DNA from: a virus
Virus record (IMG/VR): IMGVR_UViG_3300042868_008268
Location: 1 to 24,929 of that record
Direction: 5' to 3' (one strand)
DNA: 24,929 bases
Shown piece after piece: positions 1-7,060 of the stretch; position 1 is the first letter of the stretch, and the number at the start of each line of letters is the position of its first letter. The position numbers were made by a program, and so were the translations under genes. The notes beneath the pieces were generated by a model, which saw only the letters and a program-made list of their open reading frames with translations, did no database searches and had not been told where the DNA came from.

Positions 1-95
1 CCAGATAGCGCGATGGCGCCCCACCACCAGCCGATCCCGCCTACCAGCGAACCAATAACCGCCGCGCCCTTGATCAGCTTCTTTAAGAATCCCAT
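1..95 (-). CDS. Tail protein, N-terminal fragment (runs off the window)
   Basis: Only the first 31 codons are present; the reading frame is open at the left edge. The peptide starts MGFLKKLIKGAAVIGSLVGG and continues with a Gly/Trp-rich hydrophobic stretch. A short Lys-containing amphipathic start followed by an Ala/Gly/Val-rich segment is common at the N-terminus of phage tail-tip or central-hub proteins. The ATG overlaps the TAA stop of the upstream gene (TAATG), so it is translationally coupled to the tail operon. The tail assignment rests on position directly after the other tail-tip genes; the fragment is too short to prove a family. Confidence 0.55.
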   Translation of the reverse strand, partial: MGFLKKLIKGAAVIGSLVGGIGWWWGAIALS

Positions 96-640
96 TACTT
101 GCCGCCCCAGCGCAGATCGTCGCCTGCAGATTTAGAGTTGATGAAACTTGTGCTGCTTGGATAGAAACGCTGATAGCTTGCCAGCGTGGTGCGAATGCCG
201 CGCACCGCGTCGTATTGCGCCATATAGTTGGACAGCTGAATGCCGATCCCCGCGCTCGCGTCGTCATCGTCGACCGCGTAGGTATCGATCCGCATTGTAG
301 TCGTCAGGAGCGCGCCGATCACCTGGTCGTTATCGTCACATAGCACTTGGCGCAATATCACCTTGCGCCCGATCGGGTTGTTCGCCTGGAATAGCGCAAG
401 GACTGACTGATCGACCAGCGATATCTGAAAAGCGCACGTATTGACGCGCAGCTCCTGCTCCTGCTTGACGCCGCCGACCTCGACGAAATTACCGCCAGAC
501 AAGTACGTGTTGCCGCCGAATGTTATGTCGTGGTTCGCTGTGGTGAAACGCACCGTGCCGGCAGCCAGCTGCATCTCGACCAGCTCAGTGCGGGCGCCTT
601 CGCGGATCGCCGCGAGTATCTCGGGGCTGAAACTTTTCAC
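95..640 (-). CDS. Tail-tip/baseplate-type protein (DUF2163-like N-terminus)
   Basis: A 181-residue protein with no signal peptide or membrane segment. The N-terminal pattern (MKSFSPEILAAIREGA, then NHDITFGGNTY around residues 36-46) resembles phage tail proteins of the DUF2163/BR0599 group and other distal-tail components; this is recall of pattern, not a search result. The start is a GTG overlapping the previous stop as GTGA and is preceded by GGAGGTGAT, a near-perfect Shine-Dalgarno, which fixes the start. It follows the tape measure and another tail-tip gene, as expected for a component connecting the tail tube to the tip. The exact role (hub, distal tail or assembly) cannot be read from sequence. 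Confidence 0.65.
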   Translation of the reverse strand: MKSFSPEILAAIREGARTELVEMQLAAGTVRFTTANHDITFGGNTYLSGGNFVEVGGVKQEQELRVNTCAFQISLVDQSVLALFQANNPIGRKVILRQVLCDDNDQVIGALLTTTMRIDTYAVDDDDASAGIGIQLSNYMAQYDAVRGIRTTLASYQRFYPSSTSFINSKSAGDDLRWGGK

Positions 641-1200
641 CCGATCACCTCCACAAAGTCCAGATTGCGCGTGATGGGCATGCGGTGGTGAACGCTGCTA
701 AACGATTGCGCGGCGCCGCGTAGCTTGCAGTGAATTTGTACGCCGTTGAACTTCACGCTGGTGCCTACGCCGGCCGCGCGGATCAAGTTGGGTTCAAAGT
801 TGACCACGTTGCCGACCACACTGGTGACGCTGTAGACCTTTGTGTGGCTGCCGAACTGCATATACAAGCCGGGCACCACGCCCGTGACGGATGCGAGCGT
901 GACAGCACGCGCACCAAGCGTCGGAGCTGCGGCCACACTGGTATCGGGTGCGGTTGTGTCGCCGTAGAACGGCAGCGTGATCTGCGTGACCGTTGCGCCG
1001 CCGCGTAGGCTCGTTACATACGCATTGGCCGCTTGGAAGTTCCAAGGCAACACGCGGCACGACATGCTGACCTCGAACCGTTGGCCGAGCGTGCGGCGCG
1101 TCAGGTACTGTTTGCTGCGTGTATCTGAACTTATCAGGCTAACCGAGTCCGTGACGGCCAGATCGTCGACTAAGATAATGTCATACGGAAATAGAGCCAT
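637..1200 (-). CDS. Minor tail protein, distal tail-like
   Basis: A 187-residue soluble protein rich in beta-branched residues (many V/T/S), containing segments such as LPWNFQAANAYVTSLRGG near residues 50-70 and RGAAQSFSSVHHRMPITRNL close to the C-terminus. It lies directly after the tape measure gene, which in siphophages is where the distal tail protein and other minor tail proteins are encoded. Its ATG overlaps the tape measure stop as TAATG, so the two are coupled. The family was not recognised with certainty; the assignment comes mainly from synteny and beta-rich composition. Confidence 0.6.
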   Translation of the reverse strand: MALFPYDIILVDDLAVTDSVSLISSDTRSKQYLTRRTLGQRFEVSMSCRVLPWNFQAANAYVTSLRGGATVTQITLPFYGDTTAPDTSVAAAPTLGARAVTLASVTGVVPGLYMQFGSHTKVYSVTSVVGNVVNFEPNLIRAAGVGTSVKFNGVQIHCKLRGAAQSFSSVHHRMPITRNLDFVEVIG

Positions 1201-3044
1201 TAAAGTGTTCTCCCTTCGGACGCTAAGCCTATCCGCACGGCGTTAAGTACCGCTTCGGGCTGGCCGGCCATGATGGCCTCAAAGTCTGCGTCCTGTGCGT
1301 ATATCGTCGGGTTGTAGTTAATGGTAATACTACCGCCCCCGCCGCCCGCTTGCATATCTTTATTGCTGATCACCTCGCCGCCGGTACCGGGTAGCAAGTA
1401 TTGCCGGCTACCTTGCTTAAGTATCTCGGGCCGTCCGTCCTCCGTGATCGGATACATGCCGCCCGCTTGCACAGGGCCGCCATATAGGCGCCCGCTGTAC
1501 TGCTGGCTCTGAATTTTGGCTATCTGTACCGCGCCGAGTGCTGCCACACTGCCCGCCAGCGCTAAGTTCAGCGGGTAAGGGATCAGCGGGTTGGCTAGTG
1601 TGTTGGTGAATGCCAGCGCGGTGCTGATCGCAGCCTGCGCGCTCGCTAAGTTCTTCCACTGCTGGAACGTATCGCGCCCGCCCTCTTTGGCGGCGTCGGC
1701 CAGATTACCGAACAAGTCGCCGAACGCGCCCAGCGTGGTCTGCGTGGCCTGTATGGTGAACTGGTTGCGCTTCTCTGCCGCTTCGGCCGCAATGCGTGTC
1801 AGCTCGTCTTGCTTCTGCTGCTCGACCAGTATGATTGCCTCGGCGGCGGCCTCTGCTTGCGACGTGTCGCGCGCTGCGATGTCCTGCAGCATCTTGATCC
1901 GCGCTTCGGCGTCTGCTGCCACGCGGGCGGCTTGGCTGCCGTCACCGCTTGCCATGATGTCGCCGATATACTTGCGGTCTTTGTCCTTCGCGGCCATTGC
2001 GGCCAGCTCGGCTTGCAATTCTTTATCCAGCTCGCCGCGGATCTCGCGTTGCAGCTCGCGCTCTGCGCGCTTTTGGTCGTTGACGCGCTTCTGCGCTTCC
2101 TCGAGTTGGTACAACCGGGTGATCGATTCATCCAGCGAGGTGGGTAACTGCTCGGCATTGGTGAGACCCAGGTACTGCGCGGCTGCCATTTTCCGCGCGG
2201 CCAGCTCGCCCTCCGTCAGCTTAACGATTGCGATCTGGATCTGCGTGGCCAACTGCGAGGCGCGGTCGGTTGACGTGGTCAGCCCTTCTGTCACCTTCTC
2301 GGTCGCCAACCCTGTGGCGGTTACTTCTGACAGCTTGTTTAATATCTGCGTGAGGTCAGCGGCGCGGGCCTTGGATTTTTCCAGCTCTTGCCGAGTGAGT
2401 TTTATTTGCTCGGGCAGTGACGTTCCGAGGCTGATGTCCTCGCCGATCAAGCCGGTTGTCTTTAATTTCTCGAGCCGCTTGGTCAGCCGGTCGACTTCTT
2501 CGGCGGATTTCTGGTACGCGGTGGCCACTTTGCCGATCTCTGCCTGCGCGAACTCGGCGCGGCTTACTTCGTCCAGCTGCGCATATTGCGCTTCAATAGC
2601 TTTGAGGTACTTCTGCAGCTCCTCGGGCAGTGAACTCATAGCCCCGGTTGCTTTATTGATACTGTTATACAGCGTGCCACCAATGGCGGCGGCGAGCGCT
2701 ACGACCACACCAAGGAGCGGGGCACCCATAACGATACCAATGTCCGCTGCTTGCTGTGACAGCGCGGTCATGGCGCTGGTGCCGCCTTGTACTTGCCCGA
2801 CGAATTGCTGGATCTGGATACCGGCTTGACCCGCGCGGGCGCCGACTTGGTCAAACGAGGACTTTACGCCCTCGGCGGTGGCGCTTAGCTTGCGCATAGA
2901 CGCGCCAGATTCATCGGCTGCGCCGTCTATGCGTTTAAGGTTGCGAACTGCGGAATCTGAGGTCTTTTGTACTTCGTTCTTGAGTGTTATTAGGCCAGCC
3001 GTATTCGCGTCGACCGTGTAACTGATGCCTTCGATCTCGGTCAT
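1200..3044 (-). CDS. Tail tape measure protein
   Basis: A 614-residue protein, the longest in the tail block, positioned between the assembly chaperone and the minor tail genes. The N-terminal 80 residues (TAGLITLKNEVQKTSDSAVR...) and residues about 110-450 are Ala/Glu/Lys/Gln-rich with predicted coiled coil. Hydrophobic segments occur near residues 100-130 (GVVVALAAAIGGTLY) and again near residues 470-510, followed by a Gly-rich stretch (GGEVISNKDMQAGGGGG). This is the classic tape measure arrangement. Using the usual rule of roughly 1.5 angstrom per residue, the tail would be around 90 nm, an inference only. It initiates at an ATG preceded by GGAG. Very long plus-strand open frames across the gene are shadows of its biased codon use. 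Confidence 0.9.
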   Translation of the reverse strand: MTEIEGISYTVDANTAGLITLKNEVQKTSDSAVRNLKRIDGAADESGASMRKLSATAEGVKSSFDQVGARAGQAGIQIQQFVGQVQGGTSAMTALSQQAADIGIVMGAPLLGVVVALAAAIGGTLYNSINKATGAMSSLPEELQKYLKAIEAQYAQLDEVSRAEFAQAEIGKVATAYQKSAEEVDRLTKRLEKLKTTGLIGEDISLGTSLPEQIKLTRQELEKSKARAADLTQILNKLSEVTATGLATEKVTEGLTTSTDRASQLATQIQIAIVKLTEGELAARKMAAAQYLGLTNAEQLPTSLDESITRLYQLEEAQKRVNDQKRAERELQREIRGELDKELQAELAAMAAKDKDRKYIGDIMASGDGSQAARVAADAEARIKMLQDIAARDTSQAEAAAEAIILVEQQKQDELTRIAAEAAEKRNQFTIQATQTTLGAFGDLFGNLADAAKEGGRDTFQQWKNLASAQAAISTALAFTNTLANPLIPYPLNLALAGSVAALGAVQIAKIQSQQYSGRLYGGPVQAGGMYPITEDGRPEILKQGSRQYLLPGTGGEVISNKDMQAGGGGGSITINYNPTIYAQDADFEAIMAGQPEAVLNAVRIGLASEGRTL

Positions 3045-3065
3045 GTGATGCGCTCCGGCGTGGGT

Positions 3066-3692
3066 TTAATGTGGCTTAGATTGTAGCGGTATTTTGAGCG
3101 CGCGGAAAGTGTCGCGCACCTCGTCCTCGGTCGGCAGCTCTTTGGCCGGATCGGGCGGGAATTTTATATCCATTGCGGCCTGAAACTCTGCCATTGTTAG
3201 CTGCCACGCTTCGGACGGTTGAATGCCGAGTGCTGCGACTGCGGCGCCGTGAAACTCTCTGATGTCAAACTGGCGCGCCGGTCCCTTGCTGCGGGCGCGT
3301 CGCTTCGCGGTCTTGGCGTCTCCGACGATACCCCATTTGATCATGTGATTGGCGAGTACGATCAGGTCGTGCTGCTGCATCTTGCCGCGTCCCCAGAGGA
3401 CGTGCCGGTGCTTCCACCACTGTGCCGGGTTGCTCTTGCGTGGCTGTAGGTCGCCCAGAACGCTGGCGGGCAGATCCGTCGTGCAGCAAACGCGCAGCAC
3501 CTCGGCGCACGTAGCGCACAGCTCGGGCGCTACTGCCACACCGGTCTCGAGTAGGGCCAGCGCGGTCGTGACGTCTTTCTGGTATTTGTCGATCGGGTCG
3601 AGTGCGGCGAGCGCAGCGAAAGAAGGGCGCAGCAGATAGTCCTGCGCGCCCACGTGGATCACAACCTCGCCGATCGTGACATTTGCCCGCAT
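3066..3692 (-). CDS. Tail assembly chaperone-like protein
   Basis: A 208-residue protein between the tail tube and tape measure genes, the canonical position of the tail assembly chaperone (lambda gpG/gpT). The N-terminus (VTIGEVVIHVGAQDYLLRPS) resembles the DUF6246-type phage proteins, and the C-terminal part (AWQLTMAEFQAAMDIKF, about residues 161-177) resembles the GpT-like segment in which a short helix precedes a variable tail. It contains paired cysteines (CATC at 58-61, VCC near 68-70). I saw no clear X-XXY-YYZ slippery heptamer, so the usual -1 frameshift may be absent and the two parts fused in one frame. The ATG overlaps the tube gene stop as TAATG. Confidence 0.65.
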   Translation of the reverse strand: MRANVTIGEVVIHVGAQDYLLRPSFAALAALDPIDKYQKDVTTALALLETGVAVAPELCATCAEVLRVCCTTDLPASVLGDLQPRKSNPAQWWKHRHVLWGRGKMQQHDLIVLANHMIKWGIVGDAKTAKRRARSKGPARQFDIREFHGAAVAALGIQPSEAWQLTMAEFQAAMDIKFPPDPAKELPTEDEVRDTFRALKIPLQSKPH

Positions 3693-4180
3693 TAAGGTGC
3701 AGGGACCAGCGTTTTAATAACTGGCTGCAGGCCATTAAAGCCCATATCGAACGTTTTCAAGTCGTCATGCGGTGCCGACGAGCTGAACGACGTGAACATG
3801 CCATAATACACGCGGGTGATCGTGCTGCCGGCTGTTGGGCCTGGCTCGGTCAGTTTCAGCCAACCATAAGGCTGCCCGGTGGTCGGGTTGTTCACGTAGT
3901 CGTTCATATCTTCGATATTCTCGGCGGTTTCTGTCAGCCACACGCCGTTGAGCGTCGCGCCGACTGTCAGATACGTGGCGATCGACTCGCGCACGTTGCC
4001 CGCCGAGCTGCGGCTCGTACCGTCTACGGTGTCCCACTCCGTTGTGGTGTCCAAGCCGCGAGTGCCGCCCAGCCCTTCCCATCCGGTGCTCGGCGCCTCA
4101 TACGCGCCGTTAACCTTGCTTGTGCTGGCCGCCGCCATAATGACGTGGACCAGGATACTGCGTCCGCTAATTTGTGGCAT
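3692..4180 (-). CDS. Major tail tube protein
   Basis: A 162-residue beta-rich, soluble protein, preceded by a strong ribosome site (AGGAGGG) as expected for an abundantly made structural protein. The sequence has alternating T/S/G/V segments, including VGATLNGVWLTETAENIEDM near residues 83-102 and TRVYYGMFTSFSSSAPHDDL near 121-141, consistent with the tail tube fold. It lies between the tail terminator-like gene and the chaperone/tape measure pair, the normal siphophage order. The identification is from position, size, composition and strong initiation; I did not match it to a specific named phage protein. Confidence 0.75.
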   Translation of the reverse strand: MPQISGRSILVHVIMAAASTSKVNGAYEAPSTGWEGLGGTRGLDTTTEWDTVDGTSRSSAGNVRESIATYLTVGATLNGVWLTETAENIEDMNDYVNNPTTGQPYGWLKLTEPGPTAGSTITRVYYGMFTSFSSSAPHDDLKTFDMGFNGLQPVIKTLVPAP

Positions 4181-4191
4181 GCTGCGCCCTC

Positions 4192-4566
4192 CTATTGATT
4201 AGCGTAATAAATGGATAACTCGAAATAATAGTATGGGCGCGCGGTCGCGGTTTGATAAGGTCCAACCGTGTCCAGTACCATACGCGCCAATATTACACCA
4301 CCGCGCGCAAAGTTGTCTAAAATGTAGCGCGCCGCCTGCTCTGCGTGGCCTGATACTGTGGCAGCGTCCGCATTGGCCGCGCCGTAGAATGCTATCCGGT
4401 ACACCCAGCGGCGCGTGTCCTCGGTGCTCGCTAAGCCCTGCACGCGGCGGATCAGGCAAACGGGACCGGCGATCGCGTCGCTTTCTTCCTGCCACAGTTC
4501 GCGGAACGTGTAGCCCGTGACGCCTGAGGCGCTGACCATGCCTTTTAAATCGTCATATGCTGCCAT
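4192..4566 (-). CDS. Tail terminator-like protein
   Basis: A 124-residue protein containing TRRWVYRIAFYGAANADAAT in the middle and YYYFELSIYYANQ at the C-terminus. Alternating aromatic/hydrophobic strands around a helix with VSGHAEQAARYILDNFARG fit the small alpha/beta tail terminator fold (lambda gpU-like group), the hexamer that stops tube growth and joins the tail to the head. It sits directly upstream of the tail tube gene, which is the usual location. Its start overlaps the preceding gene by 14 bp. The fold call is inferred from size, order and secondary-structure pattern, not from a diagnostic motif. Confidence 0.65.
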   Translation of the reverse strand: MAAYDDLKGMVSASGVTGYTFRELWQEESDAIAGPVCLIRRVQGLASTEDTRRWVYRIAFYGAANADAATVSGHAEQAARYILDNFARGGVILARMVLDTVGPYQTATARPYYYFELSIYYANQ

Positions 4567-4984
4567 AATTCGCCTTAATGATGCGCTGGATCCCGTCTCG
4601 GCTATCTTCGGCGGCGCGCTCCAGCCAGCGCGGGTGCGCGTTTGGGTTGTAGCCGCCCGATTTACCGGGCAGTACTGCGCCGGTCTCGGGGTCTCGCCGC
4701 TGCGAGCGATCCTTGGGTTTGCGCGGCTTCCACAGTGGCGTTGATACGTCGTCGCCGTGCAGATAAGCGGCGTATGCCACCGTGTAACCTATGCGGCCAC
4801 GCCATCCGTCGCCCATGCGCTCCACTACCCGAAACGCGCTATTTTGCAGCGCGCCGGTATCAAGGGGGGCGTGAAATTGTGCGTTTGCTTGTATTACGGC
4901 GAGTATCTGGATCATACAGCCCTCCCCGACGCGCTCGATCTTGGCGAGCACTTTGGCCGTGTTGCTCGTGCGCTTAACCGGCAT
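4553..4984 (-). CDS. Neck/tail completion protein, HK97 gp10-like
   Basis: A 143-residue basic protein with APLDTGALQNSAFRVVER (about residues 39-56) and GYTVAYAAYLHGDD (about 66-79). The pattern 'DTGxLxxS...V.Y..Y.H' is the signature of the HK97 gp10/minor tail Z-like neck proteins that prepare the head-tail interface. The C-terminal PRWLERAAEDSRDGIQRIIK also fits this family, where a W-L/F-x-x-A helix is typical. It lies between the head-closure and tail terminator candidates. Overlaps with both neighbours indicate translational coupling. Confidence 0.8.
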   Translation of the reverse strand: MPVKRTSNTAKVLAKIERVGEGCMIQILAVIQANAQFHAPLDTGALQNSAFRVVERMGDGWRGRIGYTVAYAAYLHGDDVSTPLWKPRKPKDRSQRRDPETGAVLPGKSGGYNPNAHPRWLERAAEDSRDGIQRIIKANYGSI

Positions 4985-5276
4985 AGACCAGCACCGATTG
5001 CGGGCCGCGTCGCTCCGTGGCGGTAACGATGCGCCGCACCTGGCCGTAGTTGCCTACGAGGTCGCCGTACTTCAGCGCGGTATCATACGACCATACTGCC
5101 ACAGTGGGCATGAACATAGCGCCGCTGCGTGCGTCGCGTTGCTGCTCGTTGTCCTGCTTGTAACAGCCTTTGATCGTGCGGGGCGTGCCATATGTCGGCG
5201 TGCCCTGCTCGCTCGTACCGGTCAGCGGCTTGATCACCACGTCGTCGGTTAGGAATCGCGCGAGTATGCGGCTCAT
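4974..5276 (-). CDS. Head-tail joining (head closure-like) protein
   Basis: A 100-residue protein whose sequence (FLTDDVVIKPLTGTSEQGTP, then TIKGCYKQDN, then VWSYDTALKYGDLVG) alternates strands and turns in a way typical of small beta-barrel head-closure or stopper proteins. Its position between a DUF4054-type adaptor and the gp10-like neck protein is the normal place for this function. The ATG follows directly after the adaptor TAA without overlap. The assignment is by synteny and size; the sequence alone has no unique motif. Confidence 0.6.
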   Translation of the reverse strand: MSRILARFLTDDVVIKPLTGTSEQGTPTYGTPRTIKGCYKQDNEQQRDARSGAMFMPTVAVWSYDTALKYGDLVGNYGQVRRIVTATERRGPQSVLVYAG

Positions 5277-5657
5277 TTAGCCCACCGCGTAAAAGATGCG
5301 CGGCGATGCGATAAGCGCCGACATACAACCGGTTGTGTCGAGCTGCAACAGCGTGCGGCCGTAAGCCGTACTGGCTAAGCCGGTGCCCCCCGTGGCGGGC
5401 GCTGCATACGTGACGGACTCGCCGGTCGGGCTGCGTTCGCTGGTGATCTCGCCAGACACGCCGGCCGAGCCGGTCAGCATGTGCGAGACGAAATTCAGCT
5501 TGATTAGTTTAGAGACCGCAGCGGGGCGTCCAGCTCCGAGCAGGCACGGATCGGCGGCGTCGGCCATCTCGATATAGAGCTGGATAACGCTATCTGGCAC
5601 GGAGGCCACACCGGGAATAAATTCGCGGACATCTTCAGGGGCAATAGGTACGCACAT
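5277..5657 (-). CDS. Head-tail connector/adaptor, DUF4054-like
   Basis: A 126-residue mainly helical protein: VREFIPGVASVPDSVIQLYIEMAD forms the N-terminal helices, VSKLIKLNFVSHMLTGSAG the central helix, and TAYGRTLLQLDTTGCMSALI the C-terminal part. The order (helix, Y/F.P...., aspartate-rich helix, an A..H.L helix, serine/glycine loop, T.YG..L..L) matches DUF4054-type phage adaptor proteins that dock below the portal. AGGAGG in the end of the upstream gene is its ribosome site. It is the first of the recognisable connector genes in the order adaptor, closure, neck, terminator. Confidence 0.75.
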   Translation of the reverse strand: MCVPIAPEDVREFIPGVASVPDSVIQLYIEMADAADPCLLGAGRPAAVSKLIKLNFVSHMLTGSAGVSGEITSERSPTGESVTYAAPATGGTGLASTAYGRTLLQLDTTGCMSALIASPRIFYAVG

Positions 5658-5662
5658 CGTCG

Positions 5663-6040
5663 CTATCCTCCTTGACCTTTCCCGAGAACCGCATAGCCCA
5701 GCACTGCCACAGTGGTGATGGATGCAAGCGCTGCGCTAATGGAGAACCAGATCACTTTTTGGGCCAGCGAGTTAATCGCGGCAATAACGGGCTTGTGGCC
5801 CTCGACGACCAGATCGAGCTTGTCGACCCGGCTGTCCAGTTGGTCGAGCTTGGATTCGAGCTTTATCTGCGCGGCGGCCACGTTGTCCAGCTTGTCCATG
5901 TGGCGGACGGTTTGGATCGTGTTGTCCCGCACTTCTTTGGCGAATAAATGTATTTCAGGGATCAAGCGGTTGATCTGCTCGGCTTGTTGGGCAAGTTGCG
6001 CAGCGTGGCGTTGCAGTGTTTGGTTGATCTCGTCGTTCAT
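5663..6040 (-). CDS. Coiled-coil protein with C-terminal membrane segment (XhlA-like architecture)
   Basis: A 125-residue protein. Residues about 1-90 form heptad-rich coiled coil with repeated L/I/V spacing (AAQIKLESKLDQLDSRVDKL), and residues about 98-118 (VIWFSISAALASITTVAVLG) are one membrane segment followed by a short GKGQGG tail. This soluble-coil plus terminal membrane helix layout is that of haemolysin XhlA/holin-accessory proteins and of some phage membrane anchors; homology cannot be shown here. The start overlaps the upstream gene stop as ATGA. Its position with other small membrane proteins suggests a lysis or superinfection-exclusion cluster, which is inference. Confidence 0.7.
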   Translation of the reverse strand: MNDEINQTLQRHAAQLAQQAEQINRLIPEIHLFAKEVRDNTIQTVRHMDKLDNVAAAQIKLESKLDQLDSRVDKLDLVVEGHKPVIAAINSLAQKVIWFSISAALASITTVAVLGYAVLGKGQGG

Positions 6041-6519
6041 GCGTCAGAGTCCGAGCGGTTGCGGCCAGTAGTAGTGCTGTGATTATAAGCAGCCCGAAAG
6101 CGATTAGCAAAATAATCTGAAACACTGTTAGCACTCCCTAGCACCCCGAACATTAGATCAATTGGAACCGCGACGGCTTGGCGCCATTCGTGCAGCGAGC
6201 GGAACGCGACTGGATCGACCAGCATTAGTACCTGAGTCGCCTGGCTTGTCCCTATGATAAAAGCATAGCCGAGAAAAAAGTACATGAATCTTTGATATTT
6301 AAGCGATAAATGGCAGCAGATGATCACAAATAGCAAATCGAGCGCGCACTGGCGCAGATAGAACGCGGCCCATCCGGCCTGCTCGGTCACGCCTTGCGGG
6401 TAGAACTCCATGAGCATATAGGCCGCATAATACGCGATAATAACAAGGGCCAGATTTACCCGGCCCCTGCTGTACTTATACACGACCAGCAGCGCTAAGA
6501 GCGCCACGTAGTTGATCAC
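6037..6519 (-). CDS. Polytopic membrane protein of unknown function
   Basis: A 160-residue protein with about four to five hydrophobic helices: residues 2-16 (INYVALLALLVVYKY), 22-38 (NLALVIIAYYAAYMLM), 58-73 (CALDLLFVIICCHLSL), 78-99, and a weaker one near 115-130. The C-terminal 25 residues are hydrophilic (RNRSDSDA end). The start is a GTG overlapping the upstream 27-codon gene as GTGA. I do not recognise the family. Presence next to other small membrane proteins and absence of enzymatic motifs make a holin, lysis-timing or exclusion role possible, but nothing in sequence proves it. Confidence 0.7.
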   Translation of the reverse strand: MINYVALLALLVVYKYSRGRVNLALVIIAYYAAYMLMEFYPQGVTEQAGWAAFYLRQCALDLLFVIICCHLSLKYQRFMYFFLGYAFIIGTSQATQVLMLVDPVAFRSLHEWRQAVAVPIDLMFGVLGSANSVSDYFANRFRAAYNHSTTTGRNRSDSDA

Positions 6520-6599
6520 TTGTTTTTCTTCGGTTGTGGCGGTGGCGTGCGGGTGTTCTGCTTGGTGCCTGGTGGCACTGGCGTCGATTTACTTGGCAT
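6516..6599 (-). CDS. 27-residue Pro/Lys-rich peptide gene
   Basis: A very short frame encodes MPSKSTPVPPGTKQNTRTPP and ends PQPKKNK. The peptide is about one quarter proline and strongly basic. The ATG lies inside the end of the upstream 56-codon gene, with GGAG about ten bases before it, and its TGA overlaps the next GTG start as GTGA. The tight coupling on both sides argues that it is translated, although such a small gene could be fortuitous. No function is recognised. Confidence 0.45.
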   Translation of the reverse strand: MPSKSTPVPPGTKQNTRTPPPQPKKNK

Positions 6600-6759
6600 T
6601 GCTGTCTTGCTCCATGTTGATAAACCAGCGGAAACCACGATAGCACAACCAACACGCAGCGGCCACAATGACCGCGCCCAGTTGCTGATCGGGCGTCGTG
6701 CGTTGTAGAAACACGCTGGCCGCCACGAATCCGAGGGCGGTAGTGATCACTTGTTGCAT
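6589..6759 (-). CDS. Small membrane protein (56 aa), holin-sized
   Basis: A 56-residue frame starting MQQVITTALGFVAASVFLQR with two hydrophobic stretches, residues about 4-18 and 28-42 (LGAVIVAAACWLCYRGF), separated by a short polar turn (RTTPDQQ), and ending in a charged tail (NMEQDSNAK). The two-helix hairpin size is compatible with a class II-like holin or a small anchor, but no family is recognised. It overlaps the upstream zinc-ribbon gene by 13 bp and the downstream 27-codon gene by 11 bp, so it belongs to a compact overlapping cluster. Confidence 0.55.
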   Translation of the reverse strand: MQQVITTALGFVAASVFLQRTTPDQQLGAVIVAAACWLCYRGFRWFINMEQDSNAK

Positions 6760-6968
6760 TTATCCGGCTCCGTCAATGTTGAGCACTGAGTATTAAGCGC
6801 CACCGGTGTGGCTGTCAAGCGCCTGTGCCGTCTTTGTCGGCAGCGCGCCCTGCAGTACAAGTGGGCGCGGTTGTGGCGGATAAACCACTCGCCGCACTCC
6901 GGGCACTGCGACAACTTCGCGCCGCAATACGTGCAATGTCCTTTCGCCGTGACGTGCTTCTGTGACAT
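6747..6968 (-). CDS. Small zinc-ribbon protein
   Basis: A 73-residue basic protein with GHCTYCGAKLSQCPECGEWF (residues 11-30) followed by YCRARC near residues 38-43. The CxxC...CxxC...CxxxC spacing is typical of small phage zinc-ribbon proteins, and the middle region is very Arg-rich (RARCRQRRHRR), which suggests nucleic-acid contact. It is the first gene of the minus-strand connector/tail transcript and lies directly beside the divergent intergenic region. The ribosome site is weak. Function is unknown; a regulatory or RNA/DNA-binding role is inferred only from metal-binding motifs and charge. Confidence 0.6.
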   Translation of the reverse strand: MSQKHVTAKGHCTYCGAKLSQCPECGEWFIRHNRAHLYCRARCRQRRHRRLTATPVALNTQCSTLTEPDKCNK

Positions 6969-7060
6969 TCCGCGACTACTCTGTTGGACCTGAATTGGAT
7001 CAACTATACCCCCTTTACGCCGCGCGCTCTGTGCGGTGCCTAAAATAGAGGCGTAAAGAT
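6969..7060. promoter_or_regulatory. Divergent intergenic region with 8-bp inverted repeat
   Basis: Ninety-two bases separate the minus-strand connector operon from a plus-strand gene. A perfect inverted repeat, CTTTACGC (7013-7020) and GCGTAAAG (7051-7058), encloses the leader of the plus-strand gene. TAAAAT at 7041-7046 is a plausible plus-strand -10 element and TATAGT (minus strand, 7008-7003) a plausible minus-strand -10 element; neither has a good -35. Promoters are needed here because the bidirectional terminator at 7987-8010 should stop the upstream capsid transcript. Activator-dependent promoters are a reasonable inference. Confidence 0.4.

Noticed and set aside
1591-2829. 412-codon plus-strand frame opposite the tape measure gene
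   Set aside because: Ser/Ala/Cys-rich translation with no domain, antisense to a convincing tape measure gene; a codon-bias shadow.
3066-3692. Programmed -1 frameshift in the tail assembly chaperone gene
   Set aside because: No convincing slippery heptamer seen; a single frame covers both expected parts.
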